From: Silene latifolia
Taxonomy: Eukaryota > Streptophyta > Magnoliopsida > Caryophyllales > Caryophyllaceae
Assembly (NCBI RefSeq): GCF_048544455.1
Contig: NC_133528.1
Coordinates: 49,342,293-49,406,292 of the forward strand
Direction: 5' to 3'
Length of the DNA: 64,000 nucleotides
Positions 1-10,640 of the stretch are shown here, piece by piece. The stretch's first letter is position 1, and each line of letters begins with the position of its first letter. Both the position numbers and the translations under genes were made by a program. Under the pieces are notes generated by a model, which saw nothing but the letters and a program-made list of their open reading frames with translations, was not told the DNA's origin and searched no databases.

Positions 1-94
1 ATGTAAGCACGTCTTGATGCTCTAGCATCTTAGCTATCTCATCAATACTCATCATCTCGGCCCTAGCATACAACAAAGATCTCTTCGGCGGCAT
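1..94 (-). CDS. Ty3/gypsy gag N-terminus, partial
   Basis: Read on the minus strand, an ATG at 94-92 opens a frame starting MPPKRSLLYARAEMM that runs off the window edge. It lies at the end of a leader whose other end is a tRNA-Met-type primer site and LTR at 16.5 kb, so it is the expected place for gag. Short MPP-K/R starts are common in chromovirus (Tekay/Del-like) gag proteins. Only about 31 residues are visible, so the lineage is inferred. The rest of gag-pol would lie outside the window. Confidence 0.6.
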   Translation of the reverse strand, partial: MPPKRSLLYARAEMMSIDEIAKMLEHQDVLT

Positions 95-480
95 CTTTGA
101 GCTATATAAGAGAAGAGGTAAACATAAACACACATCCCATAACATAAACACGTAAACAATCTGAGCTGCTCACACTCGATCAAGTTGAGGCCACTCGATC
201 GATTGCCTCGACTCCAGAACCTGACCAGAAAGCATCAAAAACCTCACTTGATCGAGCCCCTTACTTACTCGATCGAGTAGACCTCACTCGATCGAGTCCC
301 CCTTCTTACTCGATCCAGTGCCCAAAAATAGCAGACTGTCCAGAAACGTTATACACCCCACTCGATCGGGTCCTACCCACTCGATCGAGTCCCTCACCTA
401 CTTGATCGAGTGCCCCCCACTCGATCGAGTCATGCTGACTCGTATATATACTACCCGCATGTTCAACTCAACTACTTCCC
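95..480 (-). repeat. gypsy 5' leader with TCGATCGA palindrome array
   Basis: Untranslated leader between gag and the (TA)n tract. It holds about ten exact or one-mismatch copies of the octamer TCGATCGA in the context ACTCGATCGAGT, at 176, 195, 248, 269, 288, 310, 362, 381, 402 and 421. Neighbouring copies within clusters are 19, 21, 19, 22, 19, 21 and 19 bp apart. Spacer sequences differ while their length is nearly fixed. The same motif recurs in this element's LTR at 17.7 kb. Confidence 0.8.
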
Positions 481-641
<161 letters not shown>

Positions 642-660
642 TGGATTTGGTGTTTTTGGT

Positions 661-684
661 TCTTATGGTGAGTTGTGAGTTGGG
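661..684 (+). repeat. MULE left terminal inverted repeat core
   Basis: TCTTATGGTGAGTTG and the next nine bases match the reverse complement of 15,954-15,977 exactly. Similarity decays on both sides, so the full TIR is short for a MULE. Confidence 0.8.
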
Positions 685-789
685 TGAATCTAAAGCCATT
701 AGTTTAAATTAGAGATGAGTGGCCAAGATTAATCTTAGTTGTCATATAAAAGCATTGTTATTTAGTTTATTTTCTCTTTTTTTTCCTTT

Positions 790-1510
790 TTCTCTCTCTC
801 TCTTCTTTCCCTCATTTACTCTCTAACGATTTCTCTCTCTAATTAATTATCCACATTTATCGTATATAATTATCACCACGCAAAGCGTTCCTCTCTCTTC
901 TATTATTCTGTGTTATTCTTCTTCAACTGTTCGTCTCCTTCGCTTTTTTCTCCCGTTTTCTCTTCGCCGTTCATCGTCTTCCTTCCTATTGTAGGTAATT
1001 TCATGTCATTTTCCTCTTTTATTTTGTAATTTTGTTTAATTTCATGCTTTTGTATGCTTTTTAATTCGTTTTTGGTGTAATTATCGCTAGGTTTACTTAA
1101 TCGAGTACTTTAATGTCGTTATTATCTCGCATTTTTGAGTTTTCTCTAGTTTTGAAGTGATTCGCATGTTCTATGTGTCGCGTTGTGTTGAGAACTTTAC
1201 TATTGTTCTCTCTGAGACTTTAGTTTTGTGTTACTCCATTTGTTATTCTATCGCTTAGTTTGTTGTCAAGTTATTTGTCATGTTGTAATTGTTTAATGTG
1301 TTTTTCTAGGGTTTTTGTGTTTGTTCGTGTTGTCTTCACTTTTCGCATTTGTTATTCCATTTGTTATCTTTGGTCGTATGGTGTCATTGCAGCGCTACTC
1401 TTGCGGTCATTGTAGTGTTTTTCTTGTGTTGAATTTTTCATTATTCTTTTCTGTTATTCTTTGTTATTCTAGTGGTTTTGTTTGTTTGGCTTTGTTTGTT
1501 TGTAGGTTTC
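790..1510 (+). promoter_or_regulatory. MULE left 5' region, T-rich leader and intron
   Basis: Pyrimidine-rich tract (CTCTCTCTCT at about 791-802 and 831-840), then a long T-rich segment with scattered GTTATTC units. It ends in an acceptor-like TTTGTAG at about 1,499-1,505, just before the first coding stretch. This looks like a 5' UTR and first intron. No clear TATA box was found. The ORF overlapping 1,315-1,500 is read through intron-like sequence and I do not accept it as coding. Confidence 0.35.
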
Positions 1511-1521
1511 AAAGATTACTA

Positions 1522-2132
1522 ATGGACTTAGTTTGTGAGGGATGGGCAATAAATATAGTGAATGAAGATAAATTGTTATTTGCTAGCGAGTTTGCTCTTT
1601 TGAAAAGAAAAAAAAATTGGGATGGTTATTGGACGATAAGACTGAAAAGTGCTTTGAAGTTAATGTACGAGTTCGTCGTCGTAATCAATCAATGTCGGCA
1701 GTTTTAAATAGCCAGGACCTAATGGAAAGAGTTTTCGATTATGTAGAGACTACTTTGGACAAGAGAAATATGTCTCTTGTTTGTAAGAAATGGTCACAAA
1801 TGTTCCTATTTCATAAAAGTGCGCCCGGTGTTCACGCCGAATATATGAAAGTTCTAACAACAAGTCACAGTCAAGGTTTTAAGATTTTGTCAAGGGGCTC
1901 GACAGTAGTTTCCAAACGATGCAAGTGCTATATGCTTGCAAGTGAGCCATCAAAGGCGGTGTTGCATGCTTGCCAGTATATATACGATCATGACAAGATC
2001 CTTGATGCACCTGTATCTGAACGGATCAGTCTAATTCACGAGTACTTTGACGCACTCAGGGACTTTCCTTCTGCTTATGATCTTGCTCACCAATTGTATT
2101 ATAAGTTAGTCGATGTTGTTGACGTTGACTGA
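1522..2132 (+). pseudogene. F-box-like ORF carried by the MULE, one frameshift
   Basis: Starts MDLVCEGWAINIV at 1,522 and shifts frame at an A-run (1,603-1,616). It continues WLLDDKTEKCFEV and ends KLVDVVDVD-stop at 2,132, about 200 residues in all. A stretch near residues 65-95, with ERVFDYVE then DKRNMSLVCKKW, resembles the F-box of the TIR1/COI1 group (vF.fi...DRNsVSLVCKsW). No leucine-rich repeats follow. The C-terminal half (HACQYIYDHDKIL, then EYFDALRDFPSAYDLAHQLYY) is not recognised. It precedes the Ulp1 gene on the same strand and may be an upstream exon of it or captured host sequence. The F-box label is tentative. Confidence 0.35.
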
Positions 2133-2534
2133 CTTTTTATGTTATGTCCTGTATTTTCGGAAGTACATTTTGGTTCTTTGTGGGAAAGAATGTATTATGG
2201 GTTTTATGTAATTCGAAACCTTCCCTGGCTGTAATTTAGTACGTTATTTTGTTTTTATGAAGGCTTATGTAGGTGGTATGTAATTTTGAAACTGTCTTTG
2301 ACTCTTTATTCAAAGAGGCTTTTGTTTTGATTCTCTTTCGTGTTTTTGTTTACACATCCATCATGTTCTTTTTGTGTTTTTTTCTTTGTTATTTGTTATA
2401 CTAATTGTTAGTGTTCTGTTATTCTGGTGTTACGGTACTCTCATTCTAGCGTCATTATTAAAAAAGTCTAGCTGAATACCTATTTATCATTGAAAGTGAT
2501 CCTTATCTTTATTTTCTGGATAGTAAAGCAGAAA
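2133..2534 (+). other. Intergenic or intron, T-rich
   Basis: No coding signal. Contains a few GTTATTC-type units (about 2,390-2,450) like those in the other MULE introns. Confidence 0.4.
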
Positions 2535-2862
2535 ATGAAGTTAAGAATCAAATCCACCGCTTCATCAAAGTCTACTCAACCGTCATCATCAAATTCTCCG
2601 GGTCCGTCTCCATCCAAATCCCGTGTCACATCTCCATCAAAGAGCACTGCTTCTCAGAGAAGGAGTACTCGTAGTCAAGAAATATGTACAACCACCACCC
2701 ACGAAAAAAACCAAACGAAAGGCCGAGACGCAACTTGTGAAATTGTCGTCTAGTCCACCCAAGACTAGTAGTAAGTTGGGTGGCAAAGTTAAGCATGAGA
2801 AGGGAATTGTGGTAAGTAGCAAGCAACCTCAGCTGGAGTTTCTTTGCAGGAAATATCCCACC
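2535..2862 (+). pseudogene. Basic Ser/Pro/Lys-rich N-terminal exon of Ulp1 gene
   Basis: ATG at 2,535 gives MKLRIKSTASSKSTQPSS followed by SPSKS-type repeats. After a frameshift near 2,680 the reading continues as PPPTKKTKRKAETQ, a likely nuclear localisation signal, then QLEFLCRKYPT. The composition fits a disordered, nuclear N-terminus. A donor-like GTATGTACC at about 2,861 ends it. Assignment to the downstream Ulp1 gene rests on order and strand. Confidence 0.4.
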
Positions 2863-3045
2863 GTATGTACCTTTCGTTATTCTACTTTTATTTTTTGTTA
2901 TTTTTAGCTATTAATATGTTACTTTTCGTGTTATTTTTTGATGCTCTCTTGTTATTTTGCTATTATTCTGCTGCTTTGCTTTTGCTTATGTCATCTTAAA
3001 TGTTTTAATGCATTGTTTATTTTTTTCACCCTTTTGTGTGGACAG

Positions 3046-3952
3046 TGCCGATCCATTTATTAGTCTTTGTCGGCACGCTTTTCTTTTCAAAGTTATTGAA
3101 GCCCTCACCGAGGAGCAGAAGGAGGACATTAGGGAGATGGGATTCGGGGTTTACTTGAGTTGAAGCTTTCTTCCCTCCCCCATGTCATGTTTCGGGAGTT
3201 TGTATATGCTTTTAGGAGTGGGAAGTATTTTGAAATATCTGAAACGGAGAAGTTCGAGTTGACTGCAGATGATGTGCACGATGTGTTTGGTTTACCAAAT
3301 TGCAGTGCGAAAGTGGATTTGGTTATTCTTGGATTTCCTGGTTCGCCGACGCCAAGGAGAAGCTTTGAAGCGTGCTTGGCGGGAGAAGTATGGTATCGGC
3401 AATAACAAAAGTGGGATACCACTTAACAAAGTTCAGGAGACCCTGCTAGAGTCTCTGGTTGCGGACGATGAGTTTAAGAAGACTTTTGTTCTGCTTGCCA
3501 TGTCGTGTTTCCTTGCTCCTGTGTCGGGTTATGTGCTTGATCTTAGACTTCTAAGCTACTGTGGAAGATGTTTCTAGGATCAAGGAACTTAATTGGTGTC
3601 GATTTGTCTTCTCGGACTTGGTGACTTCAGACGTGAAGCCCTTATCGGGAGGAGAAATATTCGTTGTAGTGTAGTGTTGTTGGCTATCACCTATTTTCAC
3701 CGTTATTTCTTTAGCGGTGATCAGGTGAATAATGAGCCACCGCTCATTAAACATTGGGATTTTAAGTCTTTCAATGAGAGGTTGCGGCGTGAGGCGGTGG
3801 TGCTCGGGCACCGGGAGCGTTCGGACGTTGCTTTCCCATTGTCTCGCCCAAACATCGTTGGCTCTGGTCAACGTACTCAACGTCGATGTCTTGTTCTGGA
3901 TCTACCTGATGATATTCTTACGGATGAGCAAGTACAGTCCGCAGCGGTCGAC
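3046..3952 (+). pseudogene. N-terminal domain of MULE-borne Ulp1 protein
   Basis: Successive frames give VIEALTEEQKEDIREMGFGG, then LLELKLSSLPHVMFREFVY, then FELTADDVHDVFGLP, KKTFVLLAMSCFLAPVSG, IKELNWCRFVFSDLV and EPPLIKHWDFKSFNERLRR. These match the helical domain that precedes the protease in plant transposon Ulp1 proteins (GFGGLL.lk, lt.edVh.vfGLP, FvlfaLs..LcP, i..yNWc.fv.d.L, P.i..W). At least two frameshifts break it, one at about 3,147 in GFGG. A donor-like GTAAGC follows at 3,953. Confidence 0.6.
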
Positions 3953-4319
3953 GTAAGCACCTGTTTGATTGTTTTTAAACGAATCATTCTAAAATGTTAT
4001 TCCGTTATTGTCCTCGAGCATTAGTTTTTCATCGCTATTATTTTACTATTATTCCATCGTTATTCCTCGGTTTTCCTCTTTGTCATTCCATCGTTATTCT
4101 AATTTTCATTCCAAGTGTTCTGCACCGTTATTCTACTTGTTATTCTACTACTACTCCACCGTTATTTATTCTCATTGTTAGTGTCTTTGTTATTCCTTTG
4201 TTATTTTATTACTTCACTTTGTCATTCTACTATTAATCCACTGTTATCTATTTTGGTGTTAGTGTACTATTATTCCTCTGTTATTCTACTATTATTGTCT
4301 TGTTTTAAGTAAAATTTTG
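3953..4319 (+). repeat. Intron made of GTTATTC 10-11-bp repeats
   Basis: From the donor-like GTAAGC at 3,953 the sequence is almost entirely a degenerate unit such as TCGTTATTCCA or CTGTTATTCTA, repeated every 10-11 bp. It ends with a T-rich acceptor near 4,310. The same unit fills other introns of this element. Confidence 0.65.
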
Positions 4320-4329
4320 GGATTTTAAC

Positions 4330-4809
4330 TTGTGGGATGTTCATCAACTTATACTTCTTAATGAGAGGGACTCTCAGATTTTATGTCGCCGATACTTGGA
4401 ACGGGCGGAACTTATAAAGTCGAAGATGATGCAGAAGACCCAGCAGGCTATGGGTCAAGCACCTGCTGCTAAGTTGCCCAGCCAAGTAACCCGACGAGCT
4501 GCTAAAGAAAGCACAAACAAACAAATCGAAACAGTTGGTTGTGAAGGGTCAGAGAATTTGGTTGCCACCCCATCTTTCTTCACGGATCAAGTTATCCGTG
4601 AGCTGGACGAACGGGTAAAGCATGTATTGGCTATGCAAGCGGCCAATAAATCGCGATCAACTGTTCCTGAAGAACCAGCTTCCAAAAAAGCTAGACATGA
4701 AGATGTCATCATTGAACCCCCATCATTTAACCTGTTTTCTCAATTCTATGAGGAGTGTGTGTCGGGTGTCGGATGTGCGGCCGACTATATCCGAAAAGAA
4801 GGGTGTTGA
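4330..4809 (+). pseudogene. Linker region of Ulp1 gene
   Basis: Open frame WDVHQLILLNERDSQILC...EEPASKKARHEDVIIEPPSFNLFSQFYEECVSG ending at 4,809. SKKARH may be a nuclear localisation signal. PPSFNLF resembles the conserved PSFdLg.. found upstream of the protease domain in these transposon proteins. It is low in complexity and likely disordered. The coding trace continues in other frames. Confidence 0.45.
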
Positions 4810-5735
4810 ACATAGTCCCGTCATTCAACAAAGTGCAAAGGTGGGGAGTCCACAATTGTCACCACTCGGTTTAGATTCTATTACGACGGATATCTGGCCG
4901 ACATTCGGTTTCGTTATGGAGAGCCGGTGATGTCGGTGAGAAAGTAGTTGATGTTGGGGATATTACCATTGACGTGGAGGATGTTAACAATGATGTGGAG
5001 GACGTTAACATTCAAGTTGAAGACTATCTTGTTGATAATCCGCGCAGGAGGTGGCTAATCTTGTTGAGTGTCCACCGGTAGAGGTTCAAGCAACCGAAAT
5101 TACAAAGGCCGATGCTTGTTTGCTCGAGACGGGGGTGACGGATACCCGTGCCGACATTCCATTGCGTAATGACACTCAAAGCATTCCACTCAAATTGGCG
5201 TGAAGCATTCGTGATCGCAGAAGAGGAGGTAGCGGATGTGGTGATGTCTTGTCATGCAGACTTGTTGCTTGGGGTCAGGCCTGCCGAGATAGATAAATCG
5301 ATAAACAGGATTCCGAGGTTGTGTCGGAGGTGGTACTTGTTGTTGGTGAGGCTGTCCCCGAGAGGACAATGGCGTTGCCGGGTTGAATGCTCCTACTATG
5401 TGTACAAGTTATTTGCCGCACTCTGCCGCACATGATGAGGAGCTACTTGTTGTCTGTTGTGCCTCGAATTTCGGATGCGGCTATGATTGTGGTCCTGTGG
5501 CTCCCGAGCTAGTTGTCTGTCAAAATCAATGATAACGATGGGACATGTTTTCAACCCAATGCTATCCAAGCGGAAAGAGGTTGCAGACTCATCGCTTCTT
5601 GAATGATCATAACCTTTCGCAAGGGTAAGAGCTTGTTTTTATTGTAAAAATTTTCGCTTTGTTTAATATTTTATATCGCTTTTTGTTCTTCAAAAATATA
5701 TTCATGTGACTCTTATTTTGCCTTTTTATTCGGTT
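4810..5735 (+). pseudogene. Decayed linker of Ulp1 gene
   Basis: Short acidic and valine-rich frames (for example VGDITIDVEDVNNDVEDVN near 4,950-5,015) broken by stops. 4,960-5,030 holds a short internal repeat of GTGGAGGATGTTAACA units. No conserved domain recognised. 5,630-5,735 is T-rich and may be an intron. Confidence 0.3.
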
Positions 5736-6980
5736 TTGAAGGGATAATCTTGTCACTTGGTGTGGACAAGATTTCTGAATCGTGAGGATATGGAATCGAT
5801 GGTTCCGATACAATGATAATGCTTGGTGTTGTGCATCTTTGGTGGTCCCTCTTTCTTAATGATACTTGTATAAGAGGAAGCCCAAGTCGACTTTTCTTTG
5901 GGATGGGTGCAACGGTTAGTTATTCTATCTTATCTTTTCTTTTACTTTATTTTTCATGTTTGGATCACGTTTCAACTCTTTTCTCCACTTCTTGTTTAGT
6001 ATCCATTGCGGCAACTTTGTATGCCGTCGAAAGATGATAAGGCTTCCGGGAGAGCGATTTATGCGGAAGTCAAATTGTCATTTCTTGTCTTTGTCAATAA
6101 CAACAAGAGAGAGTGTGATCTTACTTCAGATATGGTATGTTTTTCGTACTTTGTGTGTTTTCTACTACTATTCTACTTGTTAGCCTACTATTACTCTCAT
6201 TGTTATTCTCGTTGTGTTTCGCTTTTTAAAAAGAACCACATAATTAGTAACAATTTTTTTTGGCCAAATATTTTCCCGCATTTTCATCCCAATTCTTTTG
6301 CATGAGCACTTTAGCTGTTTGTGCATCAATTTCATTTCGAAGAGGGTTGAATATCTTGATAATGTATTTCAAGAGGCGATGTTTGCTGATGATCAACAGC
6401 AGTGTGTACGTTTGGTGTATTGTCAAACTCTTTGTAAGTCATTTATTGTGTTTTAATTTTCTCTTGGTGTTTATCCTAGTTTTGTTTAAGTATTGTTAGT
6501 AATTATGTTTTCTTTTTCCTTTTTTTTAAAAAAAGGTGAACTTGATGTCTGATTTCCTGGTCCACAAAGGAGTTGCCCGAGGTGGGGAGGTTAAAGATTA
6601 TAAAATTGTCAACGTCCCTTTTACCCGGCAAACGGCCGAGATTGAAAATTTGACCTGCGGTGTATATACGATGTTGCACATGCTCTTTTACCGTGGAAAT
6701 GTTTTTGATTGTGACTTGGGTAATTTCGATTCAAGAGCCCTCTACCGCGTTGAGATCGTTGCCTTGTTGGCGCTGTCTCGATATGAACGAGTCCAGGGAA
6801 GATGTGTTGAAAAGTTTGGAGGAGTTGAACAAGACAAGAAAGGAAACCCTGAGCGTGCTTGAAGAGAGACGGCGTATTGAGGATGCGAAAAAGAGGGCTT
6901 CTCAAAGCGGTAAGAAACGTCGTGGTTCCGGCAGGGTGAAAACTGTTGGTAAGAAGGTTAAGACGTCGCACTGTTGACGA
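5736..6980 (+). pseudogene. Ulp1-type cysteine protease domain, unit 1 (His-Asp-Cys kept)
   Basis: C48-family (SUMO/ubiquitin-like protease) core split over exons. RIFIPILLHEHFSCLCINF...VEYLDN (about 6,270-6,430) supplies the catalytic His (6,307-6,309) and Asp (6,358-6,360). After an intron with GTAAGT at 6,431, the next exon MSDFLVHKGVARGGEVKDYK...NLTCGVYTMLHM supplies the catalytic Cys (6,656-6,658). The domain is followed by a Lys/Arg-rich coiled tail (RVQGRCVEK, then ERRRIEDAKKRASQSGKK in another frame). Frameshifts at the 3' end indicate a pseudogene. The family removes SUMO-like modifiers. Its role inside MULEs is unknown. Confidence 0.6.
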
Positions 6981-7320
6981 GCCCGTCGCTTCTCCTACTT
7001 GTCATTGACGGCCCTAAATTCTCTAGAAAGACCCCTACTGCCAGCCGTCAAGTGGGAAGCAGGGGTGTGGATAGCCCCGTGAGTCCACAATCGGCTTTGG
7101 GTAGTCGTAAAAGGGGTAGGGCGGGACGACGGGTGGGTTGCTCTATGGATTGCGGGCGGCGACGACGTAGGTTTGTTGCGGTGTCGGATTTGTTTCGGAA
7201 GAACAAAAACAGTTCTCTAAGATGTCAAGGTGCGGAAGCAAGTGGTGGACTTTGTTCTTCGTGAAGACGCTCGGATGACAGTATGTGTCGATTTTCATTT
7301 CTTTGATTGTGGTGTTTCTG
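6981..7320 (+). pseudogene. Basic linker between the two Ulp1 units
   Basis: GSRKRGRAGRRVG and CGRRRRRFVAVSD (about 7,100-7,190) are strongly basic, NLS-like stretches in a broken reading frame. It separates unit 1 from unit 2 on the same strand, with no new promoter visible. The two units may therefore belong to one long protein or to a tandem duplication. Confidence 0.35.
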
Positions 7321-7329
7321 TTCAGTTAG

Positions 7330-7625
7330 TCTTTTCTGTTTCCCACTGTTAGTTTGCTGTTAATCTGCTGTTATTATGCTGTTATTTTAGTCAACCTAGC
7401 GAGCCGTCTAATTTCACTGTTAGGCCCCTTTGTTATTCTCGCTGTTATTGATTGTTATACCACTATTATTCCGTTAGTCCACCGTAATCCCCTTTGTCAA
7501 TCCCGTTTTGTTATTCTAACGTTATACCGCTATTATTTTTCGTTATTGTTCTCGTTATTGAACCGTTATTCTCTTTGTTATACCACCGTAATCCCACGTT
7601 CTCATCATATGTTATTTTTTGTGAA
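7330..7625 (+). repeat. GTTATTC 10-11-bp repeat tract
   Basis: Repeats such as CTGTTATTATG, CCACTATTATTCC and CCGTTATTCTC tile this interval on the plus strand, the direction of the flanking Ulp1 exons. Intron-like; no open coding content of its own. Confidence 0.6.
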
Positions 7626-7639
7626 TGCAAGGAGTCGTT

Positions 7640-8664
7640 AGTGTTGTATAAACGACGACGTCGGCGTGTTTTTGGACAAGGGGGTATTGTTTCCTTGTAG
7701 ATGCAAAGCTAGTATGATGTCAACAAGAGTAGTTGATGTTTGGTCGGTTCTTTTGAATTCGTTGGAGTTTGAGGAACGCTCAAAACCAAGCTCAATGTTT
7801 TTCGGAGTTCGTCATATGGTATTTTAGTTTTTTCCTTTGCTATTTTGCGTTATTACCTACTGATTGACTCACAAGTATTGATATAAAGTTAACACTTGTG
7901 CACTATTTTTGGTTGTTTATGCTTTCTCTTTTTGTAGGATCCTCTTTATTCACTCTTAGAGAACTTTGATTCCTCAAGTCCTCTTGACGGTCCGGTAATA
8001 AGTTGGCATTCGGAATGTGTTTTACGATTCCGCAATGGAAGATGTCGTCTCGAACTCCGACCTTGTGTTTGTGCCGATTCTCGTACAATGATCACTACTC
8101 TTGTTTTCGCATCAACTTTTTGAATGAATCGATTGATATTTTGGACAACATGACTCACGATTCCAAGCAAATAGCCGATTGTAAGATTGGCCGAGATTGT
8201 GGCAAACTATATGCGTGTTTTTATGGAGGGTCATAATGTTCTGAAGGGTGAAGATTGCCGCAATTTCGAAATTGTTGATGTGCCTTTTAAATGGAAAAAG
8301 AAGGAACCGTCTGAATTCGGAGTCGGGGTGTTTCTTCTTTGTACACGATGGCGGAATATGGTGGAAGCGTGTTTGAGTGCAATCTTCACAAAGAAGATTG
8401 CTCGTCGAAGCTACCTTGTGTTGAAATGTCGGCTTCCCGATCTTGGCGGATATTAATCTTCATAGGCGAGTAGTTCTTGACAAAGTGAAGGCTTGTGAGA
8501 TGGAAGGCCAAGACGTTGGGTTTGGCGGCAAAGCAAGGAACAAGTTGCGAAGTGCCCCCGAAGTGCAACCCCAATCATCTGCTGGTAGTGAAGAGTCAAG
8601 CATCGTCATGAATGCAAAGACCTTTGGATGTTGTGTACCAGGGAAGTCGACTAAGTTGGTGTAA
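7640..8664 (+). pseudogene. Ulp1-type protease domain, unit 2, catalytic Cys lost
   Basis: Same domain order as unit 1. VVDVWSVLLNSLEFEERS...FFGVRHM (7,725-7,820) comes first. An acceptor-like TTTGTAG at about 7,938 leads to DPLYSLLENFDSS, then DLVFVPILV and, after a frameshift, NDHYSCFRINFLNESIDILDN. That supplies His (8,093-8,095) and Asp (8,144-8,146). Where the nucleophile should be, the frame reads PSEFGVGVF with Val (GTC, 8,322-8,324) replacing Cys before Gly-Val. The end is MEGQDVGFGGKARNKLRS...GCCVPGKSTKLV. Frameshifts and the missing nucleophile mean it cannot be an active protease as written. Confidence 0.55.
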
Positions 8665-9545
8665 ACGTGTTGTTAGACTATTAGTGTCTTTGTTATTGCA
8701 CCGTTATTATGTATAATTACTAGTTTATTTGTCGTTATTCCCGTATTACTCTAGTGTTATTCCAAAGTGTGTACTCTAATTTTAATTGAGTTTTGATATT
8801 CCTTGTACTTTTTTCAAACACCATCCATTTTTACTCTAATCCCATCGTTATTCTCACGTTATTCGGGATAATGAGCAGTTTGTTGTCTTGTTATTGCACA
8901 ATTAGTCTGCTTTTTTTAGTCTAATTAAGCTTTCTTATTACCTTTGTTTTCTAGAAACACTATCCATTTCTATTCAAGTGTAAATTTAGTCAAGTGTAAA
9001 AGCAATGGTTTAGACTGCGTTTTTGCCGTTGTTATTCTACCATTATTCTCTGCTGTTATTGCAGGTATTACTCGCATATTAAGCAGCTACTCTGTTTGTT
9101 ATTGTACTATTAGTCTACACTTATTCTGCTGTTATTCCACTAGTTTAATTAAGTTTTACAAATTCTATCCAATTTCTACGAAGAATATGCATTTTCTATT
9201 CAATCGCCAATGGTCGTTTTTTTTCTCAAATTGTGATTCTATTGTTATTGCACCGTTATTCTTTCGTTATTACACTATTATTCCGCATAACTAGCTTATT
9301 CTCATTGTTATTACATCGTTAGTCCAAAGCATTATTTTGTCAAAACTATTCATTTTTATTCAAGTGTAAATTTAGTCAAGTGTAACAAGAAAGTGGTTTA
9401 GATCGCTTTTGTTGTTAATCGTTATTCTACCATTATTCTCATTGTTATTATTGCAGTATTACTCCGCATAATTAGCAAGTTATTATGTGTTATTGCACTA
9501 TTATTCTGGCAAAGACTTCGTTATTCCAACATTACTTAGAAATAG
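8665..9545 (+). repeat. Long GTTATTC repeat tract, 3' of Ulp1 gene
   Basis: Three partly duplicated blocks share ACTATCCATTTCTATTCAAGTGTAA (near 8,957, also 9,347) and ATTAGCAAG/AGCAGCT-type segments. Between them lie GTTATTC units (CACCGTTATTA, CTACCATTATTCTC). No coding signal. Confidence 0.6.
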
Positions 9546-9691
9546 TTTTAAATAGCACTTAAAGATAGTACTTACATAATAAACATTAACGTTCTAAAAT
9601 ATTAAAGCCATTATTTCTAAAGCAATATAATATTTTAAACATATTTAAAAGCAAAAAGACCCTGGACCATCATCGTTAGATTTTTATATCT

Positions 9692-10148
9692 TTATTCTAT
9701 TCTCTCGACGCTCGCGCGCCGGTCCTTGGACAAAGTGCTCTCAACTTCCACCGACTCATCCTCAAAAGGGTTTTTGTACGCTTCCATTAGTTCCATGGCT
9801 TTTAATCTGGTGTCCAATGGCCGAGAGATTGAAATATCGGCTTGATGTAATACTTCTTGAGCATTCACACAAAGCAATGAATTGATTGTCCATGTCGGCT
9901 TCCGTGTAGTTCCTATTTTTCTTTTCCTTTAATCGTCTACGCATACGTTCATTTTGAAGTTCAAAGAACCTTCAATTGTGCCTTTACACTGCCGACCTCT
10001 CTTATTAAGGCCTCTTCACGGGTTTTCGCTGCCTCTAAATTTGTCCTTGTGTCAATCAACTCTATCGTGAGGGACTCTATCGTCCGTTTGGCTTCATCGA
10101 TTTCCTGCCTTGTCGGGGACCTTCGGCTATCGTCGATACGTCACTCAT
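9692..10148 (-). pseudogene. Small coiled-coil gene inside the MULE
   Basis: On the minus strand an acceptor-like TTTGTAG precedes ATG at 10,148 (MSDV). After one missing base the frame continues DDSRRSPTRQEIDEAKRTIE, SLTIELIDTRTNLEAAKTRE and EALIREVGSVKAQL, a clear heptad pattern. Two more frame changes give ERMRRRLKEKKNRNYTEADM and VLHQADISISRPLDTRLKAM, ending RRASVERIE-stop at 9,692. The product would be about 165 residues. I do not recognise the family. Upstream lies a duplicated TATA-bearing segment, so this is a third transcription unit of the element. Confidence 0.45.
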
Positions 10149-10299
10149 CCTACAAAGATTGGAAGTATGAAACTTTTTGCATTATAAAAAGATGTTTAAA
10201 ATTTTTGAACCAAATTAAAAGCAAACCAAAGCATAAGAAAGAGAATTACCTTTTTGAAAGATAGAGAAGAGTGTTTGAGATATGAAAAATAAACATGAA

Positions 10300-10640
10300 A
10301 GAAAAATAAAGAATAGAAAGATAAGAAATTACCTTTTTGCAGAGGAGATAAAGTTTTTTTTTTGGAATGGACTTTTTCAATGTGTGTGTTTGTTTTTTTA
10401 CCTCAAGTAGCAAGTAATTTATAGGGGCTTGGGGAATAGAATCAGCTTTTTCGTAATAAAGTATAGGAAGATAAGTAATTAACTGTCTACCAACAAAAAA
10501 AAAGATAAGAAATTACCTTTTTGCAGAGGAGATGCAGAGTTTTTTCTTGAATACAAACAGTTTTCTGTACTTATTCAGTGTGTGTGTGTTTTTTTTTAAA
10601 AACCACGCAATAGCAAAGATTTATAGGGGTTGGGGAATAC
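10300..10640 (-). promoter_or_regulatory. Duplicated promoter segment with two TATA boxes
   Basis: Two copies about 185 bp apart (10,324-10,455 and 10,508-10,640) share GAAATTACCTTTTTGCAGAG, a GTGTGTGTTT tract and a TATA box. On the minus strand the boxes read CCCTATAAATTAC (near 10,411-10,423) and CCCTATAAATCTT (near 10,618-10,630). They lie upstream of the coiled-coil gene starting at 10,148, with a probable intron between. This looks like a tandem promoter duplication. Confidence 0.5.

Noticed and set aside
1315..1500. Hydrophobic, membrane-like N-terminus read upstream of the F-box-like ORF
   Set aside because: T-rich intron-like sequence with GTTATTC units ends in an acceptor-like TTTGTAG; the hydrophobicity is a by-product of T-rich codons.
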